A stretch of 64,000 bases of DNA from Mesorhizobium waimense (GTDB taxonomy: Bacteria > Pseudomonadota > Alphaproteobacteria > Rhizobiales > Rhizobiaceae). The notes under the pieces are model-generated. The model did not search any database. It saw only the letters and a list, made by a program, of their open reading frames with translations, and was not told where the DNA came from. The stretch lies in assembly GCF_003601975.1 (NCBI RefSeq), contig NZ_QZWZ01000004.1, forward strand, positions 124,001 to 188,000, written 5' to 3'. Positions 36,267 to 45,471 of this stretch are shown here, in pieces (positions within the stretch are counted from its first letter, which is position 1; the number at the start of each line of letters is the position of its first letter). The position numbers and the translations under genes were made by a program.

Positions 36267-37148
36267 ATGAACGATACATCCAAGAGACGTGATTTTCTGA
36301 AATTGGGAATGGCCGGGCTCGCCACGGCCGGAGTAATCGGCGCAGCCGCTTCGGTCGATGTTCAGAAGGCGGCGGCACAGGCCGCACCAGACAGCCTGCT
36401 GCGTACAGTTCTCGAACGCGGAAAGCTGATCGTCGGCACCGGCAGCACCAACGCGCCCTGGCATTTCGAGAACGATGCCGGCGAACTTGTCGGCATGGAC
36501 ATCACCATGGGGCACATCCTGGCCAAGGGTCTTTTCGACGACCCGACCAAGGTCGAGTTCGTCATGCAGGACCCGGCGCAGCGCATTCCGAATGTCACCA
36601 CCAACAAGGTCGACATCACCATCCAGTTCATGACCATGACCGCCCAGCGCTCGCAGCTGATCAACTTCTCCAGGCCGTACTACGTCGAAGGCGTCGCGCT
36701 GCTGACGCTTCCGAGTGCCGAGAACAAGACATTCGACAAGCTGCTTGCCGGCGGTTCGGCAACACGCATATCCATCCTGCAGAACGTCGATGCCGAGCAG
36801 AATGTCCATCTCGTCCTGCCGCAGTCGCAGGTGATGCAGATCGACACCCAGGCCAACGTGCTGCAGGCGCTGGAATCGAAGCGCGTCGACGCGGCCGCCG
36901 TCGATCTCTCGACGGTTCGCTGGCTCGCTTCGCGCAATCCCGACAAATACTTCGATGCCGGCAAGAGCTGGTTCTCGATGCTTTACGGCGCAGCACTGCG
37001 GCAAGGCGATCCCGACTGGCTGACCTTCGTCAACACAGCCTTCGCGACTGCCATGTTCGGCCATGAAACGACGCTCTACGACGCGGCATTCAAGGACTAT
37101 TTCGGGTTGGAGCCGCCGGCCCGCCATCCCGGTTTTCCGGTCATCTGA
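36267..37148 (+). CDS. Polar amino-acid ABC transporter, periplasmic substrate-binding protein
   Basis: 293 residues. The N-terminus KRRDFLKLGMAGLATAGVIG is a Tat signal with a twin Arg and AxA cleavage region (KAAAQA). The mature part is SBP_bac_3: RTVLERGKLIVGTGSTNAPW, VGMDITMGHILAKGLF, FVMQDPAQRIPNVTTNKVDI, TAQRSQLINFSRPYYVEGVA. Ligand class is polar amino acid or opine; the exact ligand cannot be read. AAGGAGGTC precedes the ATG. First gene of a six-gene unit. Confidence 0.92.
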   Translation: MNDTSKRRDFLKLGMAGLATAGVIGAAASVDVQKAAAQAAPDSLLRTVLERGKLIVGTGSTNAPWHFENDAGELVGMDITMGHILAKGLFDDPTKVEFVMQDPAQRIPNVTTNKVDITIQFMTMTAQRSQLINFSRPYYVEGVALLTLPSAENKTFDKLLAGGSATRISILQNVDAEQNVHLVLPQSQVMQIDTQANVLQALESKRVDAAAVDLSTVRWLASRNPDKYFDAGKSWFSMLYGAALRQGDPDWLTFVNTAFATAMFGHETTLYDAAFKDYFGLEPPARHPGFPVI

Positions 37149-37160
37149 CACTAGCCGGCG

Positions 37161-37216
37161 GGAGGGCAAGCAAACGCCCTTCCGTCTCCTTCTCCTCGAC
37201 AGCGTGGTGCCACGCT
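37161..37216 (+). other. Two stem-loops between the binding-protein and permease genes
   Basis: GGAGGGC / GCCCTTCC (37161-37167 with 37176-37183, one bulge) and AGCGTG-GTGC-CACGCT (37201-37216). Stem-loops here often stabilise the 5' part of the mRNA so that binding protein is made in excess over the permeases. Confidence 0.55.
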
Positions 37217-37234
37217 GGCTATTGAGGCGGACGC

Positions 37235-37900
37235 ATGGGCTATACGCTCAACTTCAACCTGATCTGGCGACATTTCGACAAGCTCTGGGGCGGGCTGCTG
37301 CTCAGTCTTGAGCTCGCCGTCATCTCGATCGCCATCGGCATCGTCATCGGGCTCGTGCTGGCGGTCTGGTATGTTTCGGCCGGGCGCGTCGTGCGCTCGA
37401 TCATCGCCGCCTATGTCGAATTCATCCGCAACGTGCCGCTGATCCTGCTCGTCTACCTCGTCTTCTACGGCCTGCCGACCGTGGTCGACATCGCTTACAG
37501 CGCACCGACCTCGTTCGTCGCCACGCTGTCGCTCTACAGCGGCGCCTATCTGGTCGAGGTGTTTCGCTCCGGCCTCGAAGCCGTGCCGCGCGGACAGCTG
37601 GATGCCGGCAAGGCGATCGGCCTGACGCCCTGGCAGCGGCTCATCCATGTGCGCCTGCCGACGATGCTGCGCATCACGCTGCCGGCGCTTTCGAACACCT
37701 TCCTGTCGCTGTTCAAGGACACCTCTGTCGCCTCGGTCATCTCGGTGCCCGAGCTCACCTACGGCGCCCAGTGGATCAATTTCAACACCTTCCGCATCGT
37801 CGAAGTCTATCTGGTGACGACGGCGATGTATCTGCTGACCGGCTATGTGCTGCTTTTCGCACTCAGGCTCGTCGAGCGCCGGTTCAGGGCGGCGCGCTGA
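37235..37900 (+). CDS. Amino-acid ABC transporter permease
   Basis: 221 residues, about five TM helices. The HisMQ-type permease family is evident from LLLSLELAVISIAIGIVIGL, EFIRNVPLILLVYLVFYGLP, and the EAA loop EVFRSGLEAVPRGQLDAGKA ending in IGLTPWQR. It pairs with the next permease to form the membrane channel. Confidence 0.92.
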   Translation: MGYTLNFNLIWRHFDKLWGGLLLSLELAVISIAIGIVIGLVLAVWYVSAGRVVRSIIAAYVEFIRNVPLILLVYLVFYGLPTVVDIAYSAPTSFVATLSLYSGAYLVEVFRSGLEAVPRGQLDAGKAIGLTPWQRLIHVRLPTMLRITLPALSNTFLSLFKDTSVASVISVPELTYGAQWINFNTFRIVEVYLVTTAMYLLTGYVLLFALRLVERRFRAAR

Positions 37901-37901
37901 C

Positions 37902-38552
37902 ATGCTGAGCCAGATCCTCTACGCCTTGCCGTTCCTCGCCGAAGGCTTCGCCGTGACGCTGTGGGTGTCGCTGCTGGTCGTGGTCCTGTCGCTCGTGGCC
38001 GGTGTCGTGCTGGGCGTTGGCCTTGTCTACGGTCCGGCGCCTGCGCGTTTGGCAGTGCGCATCTTCAGCGACACCATACGCGGCATCCCGATCCTGGTGC
38101 TTATCTTCTTCGTCTATTACGGACTGCCGGCCGTCGGGCTTCACCTGCAGTCCTTCTGGGCGGCCGTGTTGGCGCTCACCTTGTTCAAGACGGCGCAGGT
38201 CGTGGAATATCTGCGCGGCGCCGTCGGCTCCATCCCCAAGGGCCAGTCCGAAGCGGCGATGGCGATCGGGCTGACCTTCCGCCAGCGGCTTGCCTACGTC
38301 ATCTTTCCGCAGGCTTTCAGGCGCTTCCTGCCGCCCTGGATCAACGGCGTCACCGATGCGGTCAAGGGCAGCGCGCTGGTCTCGCTGCTCGGCATCACCG
38401 ACCTGATGCAGGCGATCAACCAGGTCATCGGCCGCACCTATGAGGCCATGCCGCTCTATATCCTCGGCGCGCTGGTCTACTTCGCGGTCAACTACGCGCT
38501 TTCGCTTGCCAGCCGGCGGCTGGAACAGCGCTTCTCCTTCATTCGGGAATAG
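37902..38552 (+). CDS. Amino-acid ABC transporter permease
   Basis: 216 residues, same HisMQ family: FAVTLWVSLLVVVLSLVAGV, DTIRGIPILVLIFFVYYGLP, and the EAA loop YLRGAVGSIPKGQSEAAMAI followed by GLTFRQRL. It starts one base after the previous stop, so translation is probably coupled. Second half of the importer channel. Confidence 0.92.
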   Translation: MLSQILYALPFLAEGFAVTLWVSLLVVVLSLVAGVVLGVGLVYGPAPARLAVRIFSDTIRGIPILVLIFFVYYGLPAVGLHLQSFWAAVLALTLFKTAQVVEYLRGAVGSIPKGQSEAAMAIGLTFRQRLAYVIFPQAFRRFLPPWINGVTDAVKGSALVSLLGITDLMQAINQVIGRTYEAMPLYILGALVYFAVNYALSLASRRLEQRFSFIRE

Positions 38553-38557
38553 CAAGA

Positions 38558-39346
38558 ATGTCCGATGCCTCCAATGCCGCGCTGCTCGATGTGCGCGATG
38601 TTTCCAAGGCCTTCGGCACCGTCGAGGTGCTGCGTGCAGTCAGCCTCGAGGTGAAGCGCGGCGAGGTGGTGACGATCATCGGCCCGTCCGGCAGCGGCAA
38701 GACCACGCTGCTGCGCTGCGTCAACTTCCTCGAAAGCTACGACAGCGGCTCTATCCGCATCGACGGCAAGGAGGTCGGCTATCGCGATGCCGGGACACGC
38801 CAGCGCCGCAGCGAGCGCGATCTGGCGGCGATGCGCGCCGAGACCGGCATGGTGTTCCAGAGCTTCAACCTGTTCCCGCATCTGACTGCCGCCGGCAACA
38901 TCATGCTCGGCCTGCGCAAGGTGCGCGGAAAGAGCGAGGCCGAGGCGCGCAAGATCGCCGAGCATTGGCTCGGCCGGGTCGGCCTCGCCCACAAGGCCGA
39001 CAGCCTGCCGGCCGAGCTTTCCGGCGGCCAGCAGCAGCGCGTCGGCATTGCCCGCGCCGTGGCGATGGAGCCGAAGATCCTGCTTCTCGACGAAATAACC
39101 TCCGCGCTCGATCCCGAACTGGTCGGCGAAGTGCTGGCGGTCGTGCGCAGCCTGGCCGAGGACGGCATGACGATGCTGATGGTCACCCATGAAATGGCCT
39201 TTGCGCGCGACGCCTCGAGCCGCATCGTCTTCATGGCCGATGGCGGCGTCAGCGCGGTCGGTCCGCCGGCCGAAATCCTGGCGACGGAGGCTTCCAACGA
39301 ACGCCTGCGCAGCTTTCTGGCGCGCTTCCGCGCCTCGCATTTCTGA
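38558..39346 (+). CDS. Amino-acid ABC transporter ATP-binding protein (GlnQ/HisP type)
   Basis: 262 residues. Walker A GPSGSGKTTLLRC, Q-loop in ETGMVFQSFNLFPHLT, signature LSGGQQQRVGIARAVAMEP, Walker B ILLLDEITSALDPEL and the switch His in MLMVTHEMAF are all intact. It energises the importer from the cytoplasm. It starts five bases after the second permease. Confidence 0.94.
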   Translation: MSDASNAALLDVRDVSKAFGTVEVLRAVSLEVKRGEVVTIIGPSGSGKTTLLRCVNFLESYDSGSIRIDGKEVGYRDAGTRQRRSERDLAAMRAETGMVFQSFNLFPHLTAAGNIMLGLRKVRGKSEAEARKIAEHWLGRVGLAHKADSLPAELSGGQQQRVGIARAVAMEPKILLLDEITSALDPELVGEVLAVVRSLAEDGMTMLMVTHEMAFARDASSRIVFMADGGVSAVGPPAEILATEASNERLRSFLARFRASHF

Positions 39347-39381
39347 CACCGGACAGCGAAAGCTGCCGCAAGGAGCATTTT

Positions 39382-39843
39382 ATGACGCCTTACATCCGGC
39401 TCGCCGAACTCGGCCTGACGCTGCCCGAGCCGCCGACGCCAATCGCCAACTTCGTCACCCATGCCGAGAGCGGACGCCTGATCTTCCTCTCGGGACAAGG
39501 GCCGTTGCGCGCCGACGGCACGCTTTGCACCGGCAAGGTGGGCGAAGACGTGACCGTCGAGGAGGCCTATCAACATGCCCGCCTCACCGGCCTCAACCTG
39601 CTTGCCGTCATGCATGCGGCAGCGGGCGACCTCGGCCGCATCGTGCGCGTCGTCAAGTTGCTAGGCTTCGTCAACGCCATCCCGACCTTCAGCGACCACC
39701 CACAAGTGGTCAACGGCTGTTCCGATCTTTTCGCCGACGTCTTTGATAGGATCGGCGGGCATGCCCGTTCGGCGATCGGCGTCGGCTCGTTGCCTGGAAA
39801 CATCACCGTCGAAATCGAGGCGGTCGTCGAGATCGCCACCTGA
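39382..39843 (+). CDS. Rid-family (RidA/YjgF-like) protein
   Basis: 153 residues, Rid superfamily of trimeric proteins. LSGQGPLRADGTLCTGKVGE and AYQHARLTGLNLLAVMHAAA match it, followed by the RIVRVVKLLGFVNAIPTFSD segment and a C-terminal SAIGVGSLPGNITVEIEAVV in which the RidA catalytic Arg (usually in AR.AV.V..LP) is replaced by a Ser/Ala/Ile context. RidA hydrolyses reactive enamines and imines made by PLP enzymes; this one belongs to a divergent subgroup. It is 35 bases after the ATPase gene and just before the PLP enzyme. Confidence 0.88.
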   Translation: MTPYIRLAELGLTLPEPPTPIANFVTHAESGRLIFLSGQGPLRADGTLCTGKVGEDVTVEEAYQHARLTGLNLLAVMHAAAGDLGRIVRVVKLLGFVNAIPTFSDHPQVVNGCSDLFADVFDRIGGHARSAIGVGSLPGNITVEIEAVVEIAT

Positions 39844-39867
39844 TTTGTTAGAAATGGATCTGCCGAG

Positions 39868-41073
39868 ATGAACACTTATTCCGCTGACCGCTCCAACCTG
39901 CCAATCCGCGACCGGCTCGGCCTGCGCCCGATCATCAATGTCTCCGGCACTATGACGACGCTCGGCGCTTCGATCATCGTCCCGGAAGCGATCGCGGCAA
40001 TGGCGGAGATCGCCTCGCAATGGGTCGAGATGGACGATCTGCAGCGCGCCGCAAGCACGGTGATCGCGCGCCTGACCGGCGGCGAGGCCGGCTTCATCAC
40101 CGCCTGTTGCGCCAGCGGCATCACCATGGCGATCGCCGGCGCGATGACCGGCACCAACCTTTTGGCGATCGAGCGACTGCCGGACGACACGGAAGGCCTG
40201 AAGTCGGAGGTCGTCATCCAACTCGGCCATATCGTCAATTATGGCGCGCCTATCGACCAGTCGATCCGGCTTGCTGGAGCAAAGACCATTCCCGCGGGCA
40301 CGGTCAGCGTCACCCAGGATTACCATGTGCGTGAGGCGATCAACGAGCGCACGGCGGCCGGCCTCTATGTGGTGGCCCATCACACCGTGCAGTACGGCAT
40401 GCTGTCGCTGGAGGAGTTCTGCGAGATCTGCCACGCCACGGGCGTTCCGGTGATCGTCGACGCGGCTTCCGAATACGATCTGCGCAGCTTCCTCGCGCGC
40501 GGCGCCGACATCGTCGTCTACAGCGGCCACAAATTCCTCTCAGGACCGACCAGCGGCATCGTCACAGGGCGCAAGGACCTGGTGCGCACCGCCTATCTGC
40601 AGAACCGTGGCGTCGCCAGGGCGATGAAGGTCGGCAAGGAAAGCATCGCCGGCGCCATGGCCGCGCTCGAGGCCTGGGAGCGGCGCGACCATGCTGGCAT
40701 CCGCCGGCTTGAGGAAGCCGCGCTCAACCTGTGGAAGGACGCCCTGCAGGGCATTGCTGGCATAGGCGCCGAGATCATTCCGGACCCGACCGCCAATCCG
40801 CTCGACCGCCTGCAGGTCTTCGTGCGACCGGAAAGCCGGTTCACCGCAGCCGGCCTCGCCTCGGCGCTTGCCGCCGGTTCGCCGCCGATCATCGTGCGCA
40901 ACCACGAGGTCGAGCGCGGCCATTTCTTCCTCGATCCGTGCAATCTCCATGCCGGCGAGGCCGAGATCGTCGCCGAGCGTTTGCGTGCAGTGTTGAGCGC
41001 GGCTGAGCGCCCCGCGAATGCCATGAAGGAGCCGCGCAAGGAGTCCTCCGGCGCCTTGCGGTGGCCGGATTAG
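39868..41073 (+). CDS. SelA-like PLP-dependent enzyme (fold type I)
   Basis: 401 residues. It resembles the SelA-related group that includes D-glucosaminate-6-phosphate ammonia-lyase-type enzymes, not true selenocysteine synthase. [20 protein letters not shown] at the N-terminus, [20 protein letters not shown] (phosphate-binding region), [15 protein letters not shown] with PLP-contacting Asp198, and [13 protein letters not shown] with Schiff-base Lys222. Expected to eliminate ammonia or a side group from an amino acid or amino sugar. It ends the ABC operon. The exact substrate is not known. Confidence 0.85.
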   Translation: MNTYSADRSNLPIRDRLGLRPIINVSGTMTTLGASIIVPEAIAAMAEIASQWVEMDDLQRAASTVIARLTGGEAGFITACCASGITMAIAGAMTGTNLLAIERLPDDTEGLKSEVVIQLGHIVNYGAPIDQSIRLAGAKTIPAGTVSVTQDYHVREAINERTAAGLYVVAHHTVQYGMLSLEEFCEICHATGVPVIVDAASEYDLRSFLARGADIVVYSGHKFLSGPTSGIVTGRKDLVRTAYLQNRGVARAMKVGKESIAGAMAALEAWERRDHAGIRRLEEAALNLWKDALQGIAGIGAEIIPDPTANPLDRLQVFVRPESRFTAAGLASALAAGSPPIIVRNHEVERGHFFLDPCNLHAGEAEIVAERLRAVLSAAERPANAMKEPRKESSGALRWPD

Positions 41074-41141
41074 ATGCTCCCGATCCTTGCGGCCCTTGGC
41101 GAATTCCGCTAAGGCGCGCCTTTGCCGCCGGGAGCAAGCGC

Positions 41142-41639
41142 TTGAACGATCACCGCGCCGACGTCGCCATCATCATGGGCAGCCAATCCGACTGGGTGAC
41201 GATGCGCCACGCCGCCGAAACGCTGGAGGCGCTGGGCATTGCGCACAAGCGCCTGATCATCTCGGCCCACCGCACGCCGGACCGGCTCTATGACTTCGCC
41301 AAGGGCGCCAAGGCGGCCGGCTACAAGGTGATCATAGCCGGCGCCGGAGGTGCGGCGCACCTGCCCGGCATGACCGCGGCGATGACACCGCTGCCCGTAT
41401 TCGGCGTGCCAGTGGAATCGAAGGCTCTGTCCGGCCAGGACTCGCTGCTGTCCATCGTGCAAATGCCGGCCGGCATCCCGGTCGGCACTTTAGCCATTGG
41501 CAAGGCCGGCGCCGCCAATGCCGCACTTCTTGCCGCCGCCGTGCTGGCGCTGCACGACGAAGAACTAGCCGACCGGCTGGATGCCTGGCGCGCCGCCCAG
41601 ACCGCCAAGGTCGCCGCCGAACCCACGGACGCGCCGTGA
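41142..41639 (+). CDS. purE: N5-carboxyaminoimidazole ribonucleotide mutase
   Basis: 165 residues from a TTG start with GGGAGCAAG upstream. Class I Pur[38 protein letters not shown] (conserved His), [20 protein letters not shown] and [20 protein letters not shown]. Moves the carboxylate from N5-CAIR to C4. No ATG is available at a sensible position. It overlaps purK by four bases. Confidence 0.95.
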   Translation: MNDHRADVAIIMGSQSDWVTMRHAAETLEALGIAHKRLIISAHRTPDRLYDFAKGAKAAGYKVIIAGAGGAAHLPGMTAAMTPLPVFGVPVESKALSGQDSLLSIVQMPAGIPVGTLAIGKAGAANAALLAAAVLALHDEELADRLDAWRAAQTAKVAAEPTDAP

Positions 41640-42712
41640 GCCTGCCGGCGGGATCGACAATCGGCATCATCGGCGGCGGCCAGCTCGGCCGCATGCTGGC
41701 GATGGCAGCCGCCCGCCTCGGCTACCGCACGGTGGTGCTCGAGCTGCAGGCCGATTGTCCAGCCGCGCAAGTCGCCAACCGGCAGATCACCGCCGCCTAT
41801 GACGATGCCACCGCACTTGCCGAACTGGCGGCGGCCAGCGCCGTCGTCACCTACGAGTTCGAGAACGTCCCGGTCGTTGCCGCCACAGCACTTGCCACCA
41901 AGGTGCCTGTCTATCCGCCGGCACGGGCGCTGGAGGTGTCGCAGGACCGGTTGGCGGAGAAGAATTTCCTCAACGGCATAGGCATCGCCACGGCGGATTA
42001 TTGTCCCGTCGACAATGACGAGGAACTGACGGCGGCGCTGAAGAAGTTCAACGGCAGCGGCATATTGAAAACCCGGCGCATGGGCTATGACGGCAAGGGC
42101 CAGCGCGTCTTCCGCAACATGGAGACCGGCGGCTTTGCCGGCACCTGCGAGGCGATGGGCAACGTGCCGCTGATCCTCGAATCCTTCGTCGCCTTCGAGC
42201 GCGAGATTTCCGTGATCGCCGCACGCGGCATCGACGGCACGCTCGCCGCCTACGACCCGGCCGAGAATGTCCATCGCAACGGCATCCTTCACACCTCGAC
42301 CCTGCCAGCCGGGATAAAACCGGAAACAGCCGCCGCGGCCCAAGCGGCAGCAGCGAAGATCCTGACGGCACTCGACTATGTCGGCATCATCGGCGTCGAG
42401 TTCTTCGTCCTTGCCGACGGCTCGTTGCTGGCCAACGAGATGGCGCCGCGCGTCCACAATTCCGGCCATTGGACGGAAGCAGCCTGCACTGTCTCGCAGT
42501 TCGAGCAGCATATCCGCGCCGTCGCCGGCCTGCCGCTGGGATCGCCTGCGCGGCACTCCGACTGCGTAATGGAAAACCTGATCGGCGACGATATCCTGCG
42601 CGTTCCGGCCCTGCTCGCGGAAGCCGACCTGATGCTGCATCTCTACGGCAAGGCTGAGGCGCGGCCCGGCCGCAAGATGGGCCATTTCACACGCATTAGC
42701 CGCCGCGACTAG
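41636..42712 (+). CDS. purK: 5-(carboxyamino)imidazole ribonucleotide synthase
   Basis: 358 residues, GTG start overlapping the purE stop (GTGA), so it is translationally coupled. ATP-grasp enzyme: [48 protein letters not shown] and [16 protein letters not shown]. Makes N5-CAIR for PurE. Its TAG stop lies against a dispersed repeat. Confidence 0.95.
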   Translation: MSLPAGSTIGIIGGGQLGRMLAMAAARLGYRTVVLELQADCPAAQVANRQITAAYDDATALAELAAASAVVTYEFENVPVVAATALATKVPVYPPARALEVSQDRLAEKNFLNGIGIATADYCPVDNDEELTAALKKFNGSGILKTRRMGYDGKGQRVFRNMETGGFAGTCEAMGNVPLILESFVAFEREISVIAARGIDGTLAAYDPAENVHRNGILHTSTLPAGIKPETAAAAQAAAAKILTALDYVGIIGVEFFVLADGSLLANEMAPRVHNSGHWTEAACTVSQFEQHIRAVAGLPLGSPARHSDCVMENLIGDDILRVPALLAEADLMLHLYGKAEARPGRKMGHFTRISRRD

Positions 42713-42760
42713 AGCAATTCCAGGAAAAGTGTGAAGCGGTTTTCTGTCCGGAATTGCGTT
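42711..42760 (+). repeat. Dispersed AGAGCAATTCC repeat, copy A
   Basis: Begins AGAGCAATTCCAGGAAAAGT and ends GTCCGGAATTGCGT; the ends are an imperfect palindrome (GCAATTCC / GGAATTGC). An inverted copy with four differences lies at 45472-45520. I recognise this as a common rhizobial intergenic repeat. It starts on the purK stop codon. Confidence 0.85.
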
Positions 42761-42768
42761 AAAAAGCC

Positions 42769-43200
42769 CTATTGCGGGTCGCTATTCGGGTCCTCGTCCT
42801 CGTTCGGACTGTCGCAGCTCACGTCGCCTTCCTGGCAGTTGGCGCCGGAGGTGAGCTGTTTGATGCGCTGGTCGGTCAATTCCGTCAGGCATTGCGAAAC
42901 CTCCATCGGATGAATGGAGCCGCCCTCGCTGTCCGCGGTCGTATACGCACATTCAGCGTCACGGAAGGCAACCCAGGCGCGCTGGGCGGTCTGCAGCAGC
43001 TTGTTGGTCTTGTCGTCGTTGCGGCCGACAAGGTCCTTGTAGGCTGCGTTGAGCTTGGCGTCGGCGGCCTGGTATTCGGTGCCGGCGCAGATGGTCATCA
43101 TCGACTGGCTATCGTCGCTGCGGTCGCATTCCTCCTGTGCCTGGGCGGCTGACCCGGCCGCAAGGACCACGAGACAGGCGGACAAAAGAAGGCGGCGCAT
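42769..43200 (-). CDS. LprI-like (DUF1311) secreted protein
   Basis: 143 residues. Signal peptide MRRLLLSACLVVLAAGSAAQ with cleavage after AQA. Mature part matches DUF1311/LprI: SQSMMTICAGTEYQAADAKL and AQRAWVAFRDAECAYTTADS, with paired cysteines and an acidic tail ending in NEDEDPNSDPQ. Family members include a lysozyme inhibitor, so a cell-wall or inhibitor role is plausible. GGAGAT precedes the start at 43200. Confidence 0.88.
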   Translation of the reverse strand: MRRLLLSACLVVLAAGSAAQAQEECDRSDDSQSMMTICAGTEYQAADAKLNAAYKDLVGRNDDKTNKLLQTAQRAWVAFRDAECAYTTADSEGGSIHPMEVSQCLTELTDQRIKQLTSGANCQEGDVSCDSPNEDEDPNSDPQ

Positions 43201-43342
43201 GGTGATCTCCGATTTGCTTCGCGGCGACGGCACCATTCCAGCCGGACCCGTATCGCGCAATGCCGCCCGGTGCGGATGGCGAATATTTGATGGGCAAGGT
43301 CACTTGCCGCATATCGGAAGCGCTCTTGTGGCCGACTTGCGG

Positions 43343-43371
43343 TTGACACGGGCAAGGCTCCTCGTTTATGA
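43343..43371 (+). promoter_or_regulatory. Promoter of rpmJ
   Basis: TTGACA (43343-43348) and TTATGA (43366-43371) with a 17-base spacer, 82 bases before the rpmJ ATG. Consensus -35 and near-consensus spacing. Confidence 0.65.
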
Positions 43372-43387
43372 GCCACGCACAAGTTGA

Positions 43388-43411
43388 AAGGCGCGTCTTC
43401 GGGCGCGCCTT
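43388..43411 (+). other. Stem-loop in the rpmJ leader
   Basis: AAGGCGCG / CGCGCCTT with an eight-base loop, beginning about ten bases after the expected transcription start and followed by TAAAAA. Could be an mRNA-stability or attenuation element. Confidence 0.5.
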
Positions 43412-43453
43412 AAAAATTCGGCCCGAACCGGGCCCAGACCGACGGGCAAGACC

Positions 43454-43579
43454 ATGAAGATCAAGAATTCGCTCAAGGCGCTGAAGGCGCGTCACCGCGA
43501 CAACCAGCTGGTTCGTCGCAAGGGCCGCGTCTACATCATCAACAAGACCGCACCGCGCTACAAGGCGCGCCAGGGCTGA
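43454..43579 (+). CDS. rpmJ: 50S ribosomal protein L36
   Basis: 41 residues, [20 protein letters not shown] then [20 protein letters not shown] and G. This is the 41-residue L36 form (YkgO-like) without zinc cysteines that alphaproteobacteria use. It is monocistronic with its own promoter. Confidence 0.93.
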   Translation: MKIKNSLKALKARHRDNQLVRRKGRVYIINKTAPRYKARQG

Positions 43580-43692
43580 GTTTTGCACGCGCGGCTGTTT
43601 TGCCGCGCCCGTATGATGTTATTTGCCGGCCTGCCGGCCCCTTCACGCTAAAATCACTTTGACGATCCGCCGTCCGGGGCTAGATTCCGGCG

Positions 43693-44289
43693 ATGCGGAT
43701 TCTTTTTGCATTGATCCCGGCCCTTATGCTTTCCGGCATCGTCTTGCCGGCCACCATCTCACCGGCTTGGGCGGATGACCCGGTCGCGCCCACGGTCGCC
43801 ACGACCAAACAAGCCCGCCTCGACCAGCTTTTCGTCGACCTGAGACGCGAACGCAATGAAAAGGCCGCCGAGCGCATTGCCGGGCGCATCTGGAGCGAAT
43901 GGTTCCAGTCCGGCAGCGCCTCGATCGACCTGATGATGCAATGGACGCAGAAGGCCATGGAAAATCAGAAATACGACGTCGCGCTCGATTTCCTCGACCA
44001 GGTGGTGACCTTGCAACCGGCCTACGCCGAAGGCTGGAACCGGCGCGCGACGGTGCATTTCATGATGAAGAACTACGGCAAGTCGATGTCCGACATCGAC
44101 CATACGCTGCAGCTCGAGCCCCGCCATTTCGGCGCGCTTTCCGGACTGGCGCAGATCATGGCCGAGACCGGCCACAAGCAGTCGGCGCTTGAAGCCTGGC
44201 AGAAGGTCCTCGCCATCTATCCGATGATGCGCAGCGCCCAGGACCAGGTCGGCGCGCTGTCGGAAGAGCTTGCCGGCGAGGGCATTTGA
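43693..44289 (+). CDS. Secreted TPR-repeat protein
   Basis: 198 residues. Signal peptide at residues 1-27 ending SPAWA. Three TPR-like helical pairs follow, e.g. KYDVALDFLDQVVTLQPAYA, GWNRRATVHFMMKNYGKSMS, DIDHTLQLEPRHFGALSGLA. Likely a periplasmic scaffold protein. The start has only a weak ribosome site. The 113 bases between it and rpmJ show no terminator of note. Confidence 0.82.
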   Translation: MRILFALIPALMLSGIVLPATISPAWADDPVAPTVATTKQARLDQLFVDLRRERNEKAAERIAGRIWSEWFQSGSASIDLMMQWTQKAMENQKYDVALDFLDQVVTLQPAYAEGWNRRATVHFMMKNYGKSMSDIDHTLQLEPRHFGALSGLAQIMAETGHKQSALEAWQKVLAIYPMMRSAQDQVGALSEELAGEGI

Positions 44290-44360
44290 TGCGCAGGCTT
44301 GCAGCACAAAAACCGCTGCGCCCCCTGAACTAATTTCTCTCCGCTCCGTACCTCCTGCTC

Positions 44361-45419
44361 ATGAACCTCATCTACGCTGCGTTCGCTTTCCTCCTGGCGC
44401 TGGTCTTCGCCTTTGCCGGCGTCACCCGCGCCGGTGCATGGCTGGTCGAGCGCCGCAATCCGCCGGCCGGCAACTTTGCCGATATCGACGGCGCACGCAT
44501 CCATTTTGTCCACGTGCCGGCGCCGGCCAATGCCGAACTGCCGCCGATCCTCTTCATTCACGGCGCCAGCGCCAATCTCCGGGATCAGATGCTGCCGCTG
44601 AGGCCCTTGCTCGAAGGCCGCGCCGAGATGCTGTTCCTCGACCGTCCCGGCTTCGGCTGGTCTGGACGCGGCAGCAATGAGACCCCGACCGCGCAGGCCA
44701 GCACCATCGCGGCGCTGATGGATCGCCTCGGCATCAAGAAGGCGATCGTCGTCGGCCACTCCTTCGGCGGCGTGGTAACCGCGGCCTTCGGCCGCGCGCA
44801 TGCCGACAGGACGCTGGGCCTGGTCTTCCTCTCGCCCGTCAGCCATCCTTGGCCGGGCGGCGCGACCGCCTGGTATTACAAGCTGACGGCGATTCCGGTC
44901 GTCGGCCGGCTGTTTTCCGAAACGCTGGCCTATCCGGCGGGAACGCTGCAAATGGACGCCGCCACCACTTGCGTCTTTTCCCCCAACAAGGTTCCGGACG
45001 GCTATGTCGCCGCGGCTTCGATCCCTCTGGTGCTGCGGCCCGCCGCCTTCCGCGCCAATGCCATCGATGTGGCGGGTCTCTATGACTATGTGCTCGCCGC
45101 CGCGCCGCGCTACCGCGACATTAAGGCGCCGACCGTGGTCATCTCCGGCGATCGTGACAAAATCGTCTATGCGAGGGTCCATTCGGTTGGCCTTGCACGC
45201 GACATTCCCGGCGCCGAACTGGTCTGGGTGCGCAATCTCGGCCACAAGCCGGATTGGATCGCCCCCGATCTCGTCGTCGGCGCGATCGGCAAGGTCGCCG
45301 GCGAAGATATGGACCTGCAGGCGATGGCAAGGACCGTGGAGGCACGCATCGCCGGCGACACGCAGGGCGCCAAATGTCCAGATCTCAAGGTGCCGGAAGC
45401 CGAACTCGCACCAACCTAG
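44361..45419 (+). CDS. Alpha/beta hydrolase, membrane-anchored
   Basis: 352 residues. An N-terminal TM helix (about 3-25, AAFAFLLALVFAFAGVTRAG) is followed by the hydrolase fold: ILFIHGASANLRDQ (oxyanion region), VVGHSFGGVVTAAFG (nucleophile Ser), VVISGDRDKIVYARVHSVGL (acid) and the catalytic His in VRNLGHKPDW. The substrate is unknown. Its TAG stop is within the stem of the terminator that follows. Confidence 0.85.
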   Translation: MNLIYAAFAFLLALVFAFAGVTRAGAWLVERRNPPAGNFADIDGARIHFVHVPAPANAELPPILFIHGASANLRDQMLPLRPLLEGRAEMLFLDRPGFGWSGRGSNETPTAQASTIAALMDRLGIKKAIVVGHSFGGVVTAAFGRAHADRTLGLVFLSPVSHPWPGGATAWYYKLTAIPVVGRLFSETLAYPAGTLQMDAATTCVFSPNKVPDGYVAAASIPLVLRPAAFRANAIDVAGLYDYVLAAAPRYRDIKAPTVVISGDRDKIVYARVHSVGLARDIPGAELVWVRNLGHKPDWIAPDLVVGAIGKVAGEDMDLQAMARTVEARIAGDTQGAKCPDLKVPEAELAPT

Positions 45420-45471
45420 AGAGGTTCAGCGATTAATAGAATCGCTGTAACCTCTCTAACTCTTTGTTTTT
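45418..45471 (+). terminator. Strong terminator overlapping the hydrolase stop codon
   Basis: AGAGAGGTTCAGCGATT pairs with AATCGCTG-T-AACCTCTCT (one bulged T, five-base loop), then TTTGTTTTT. The stop codon TAG supplies the first stem bases. Confidence 0.85.
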
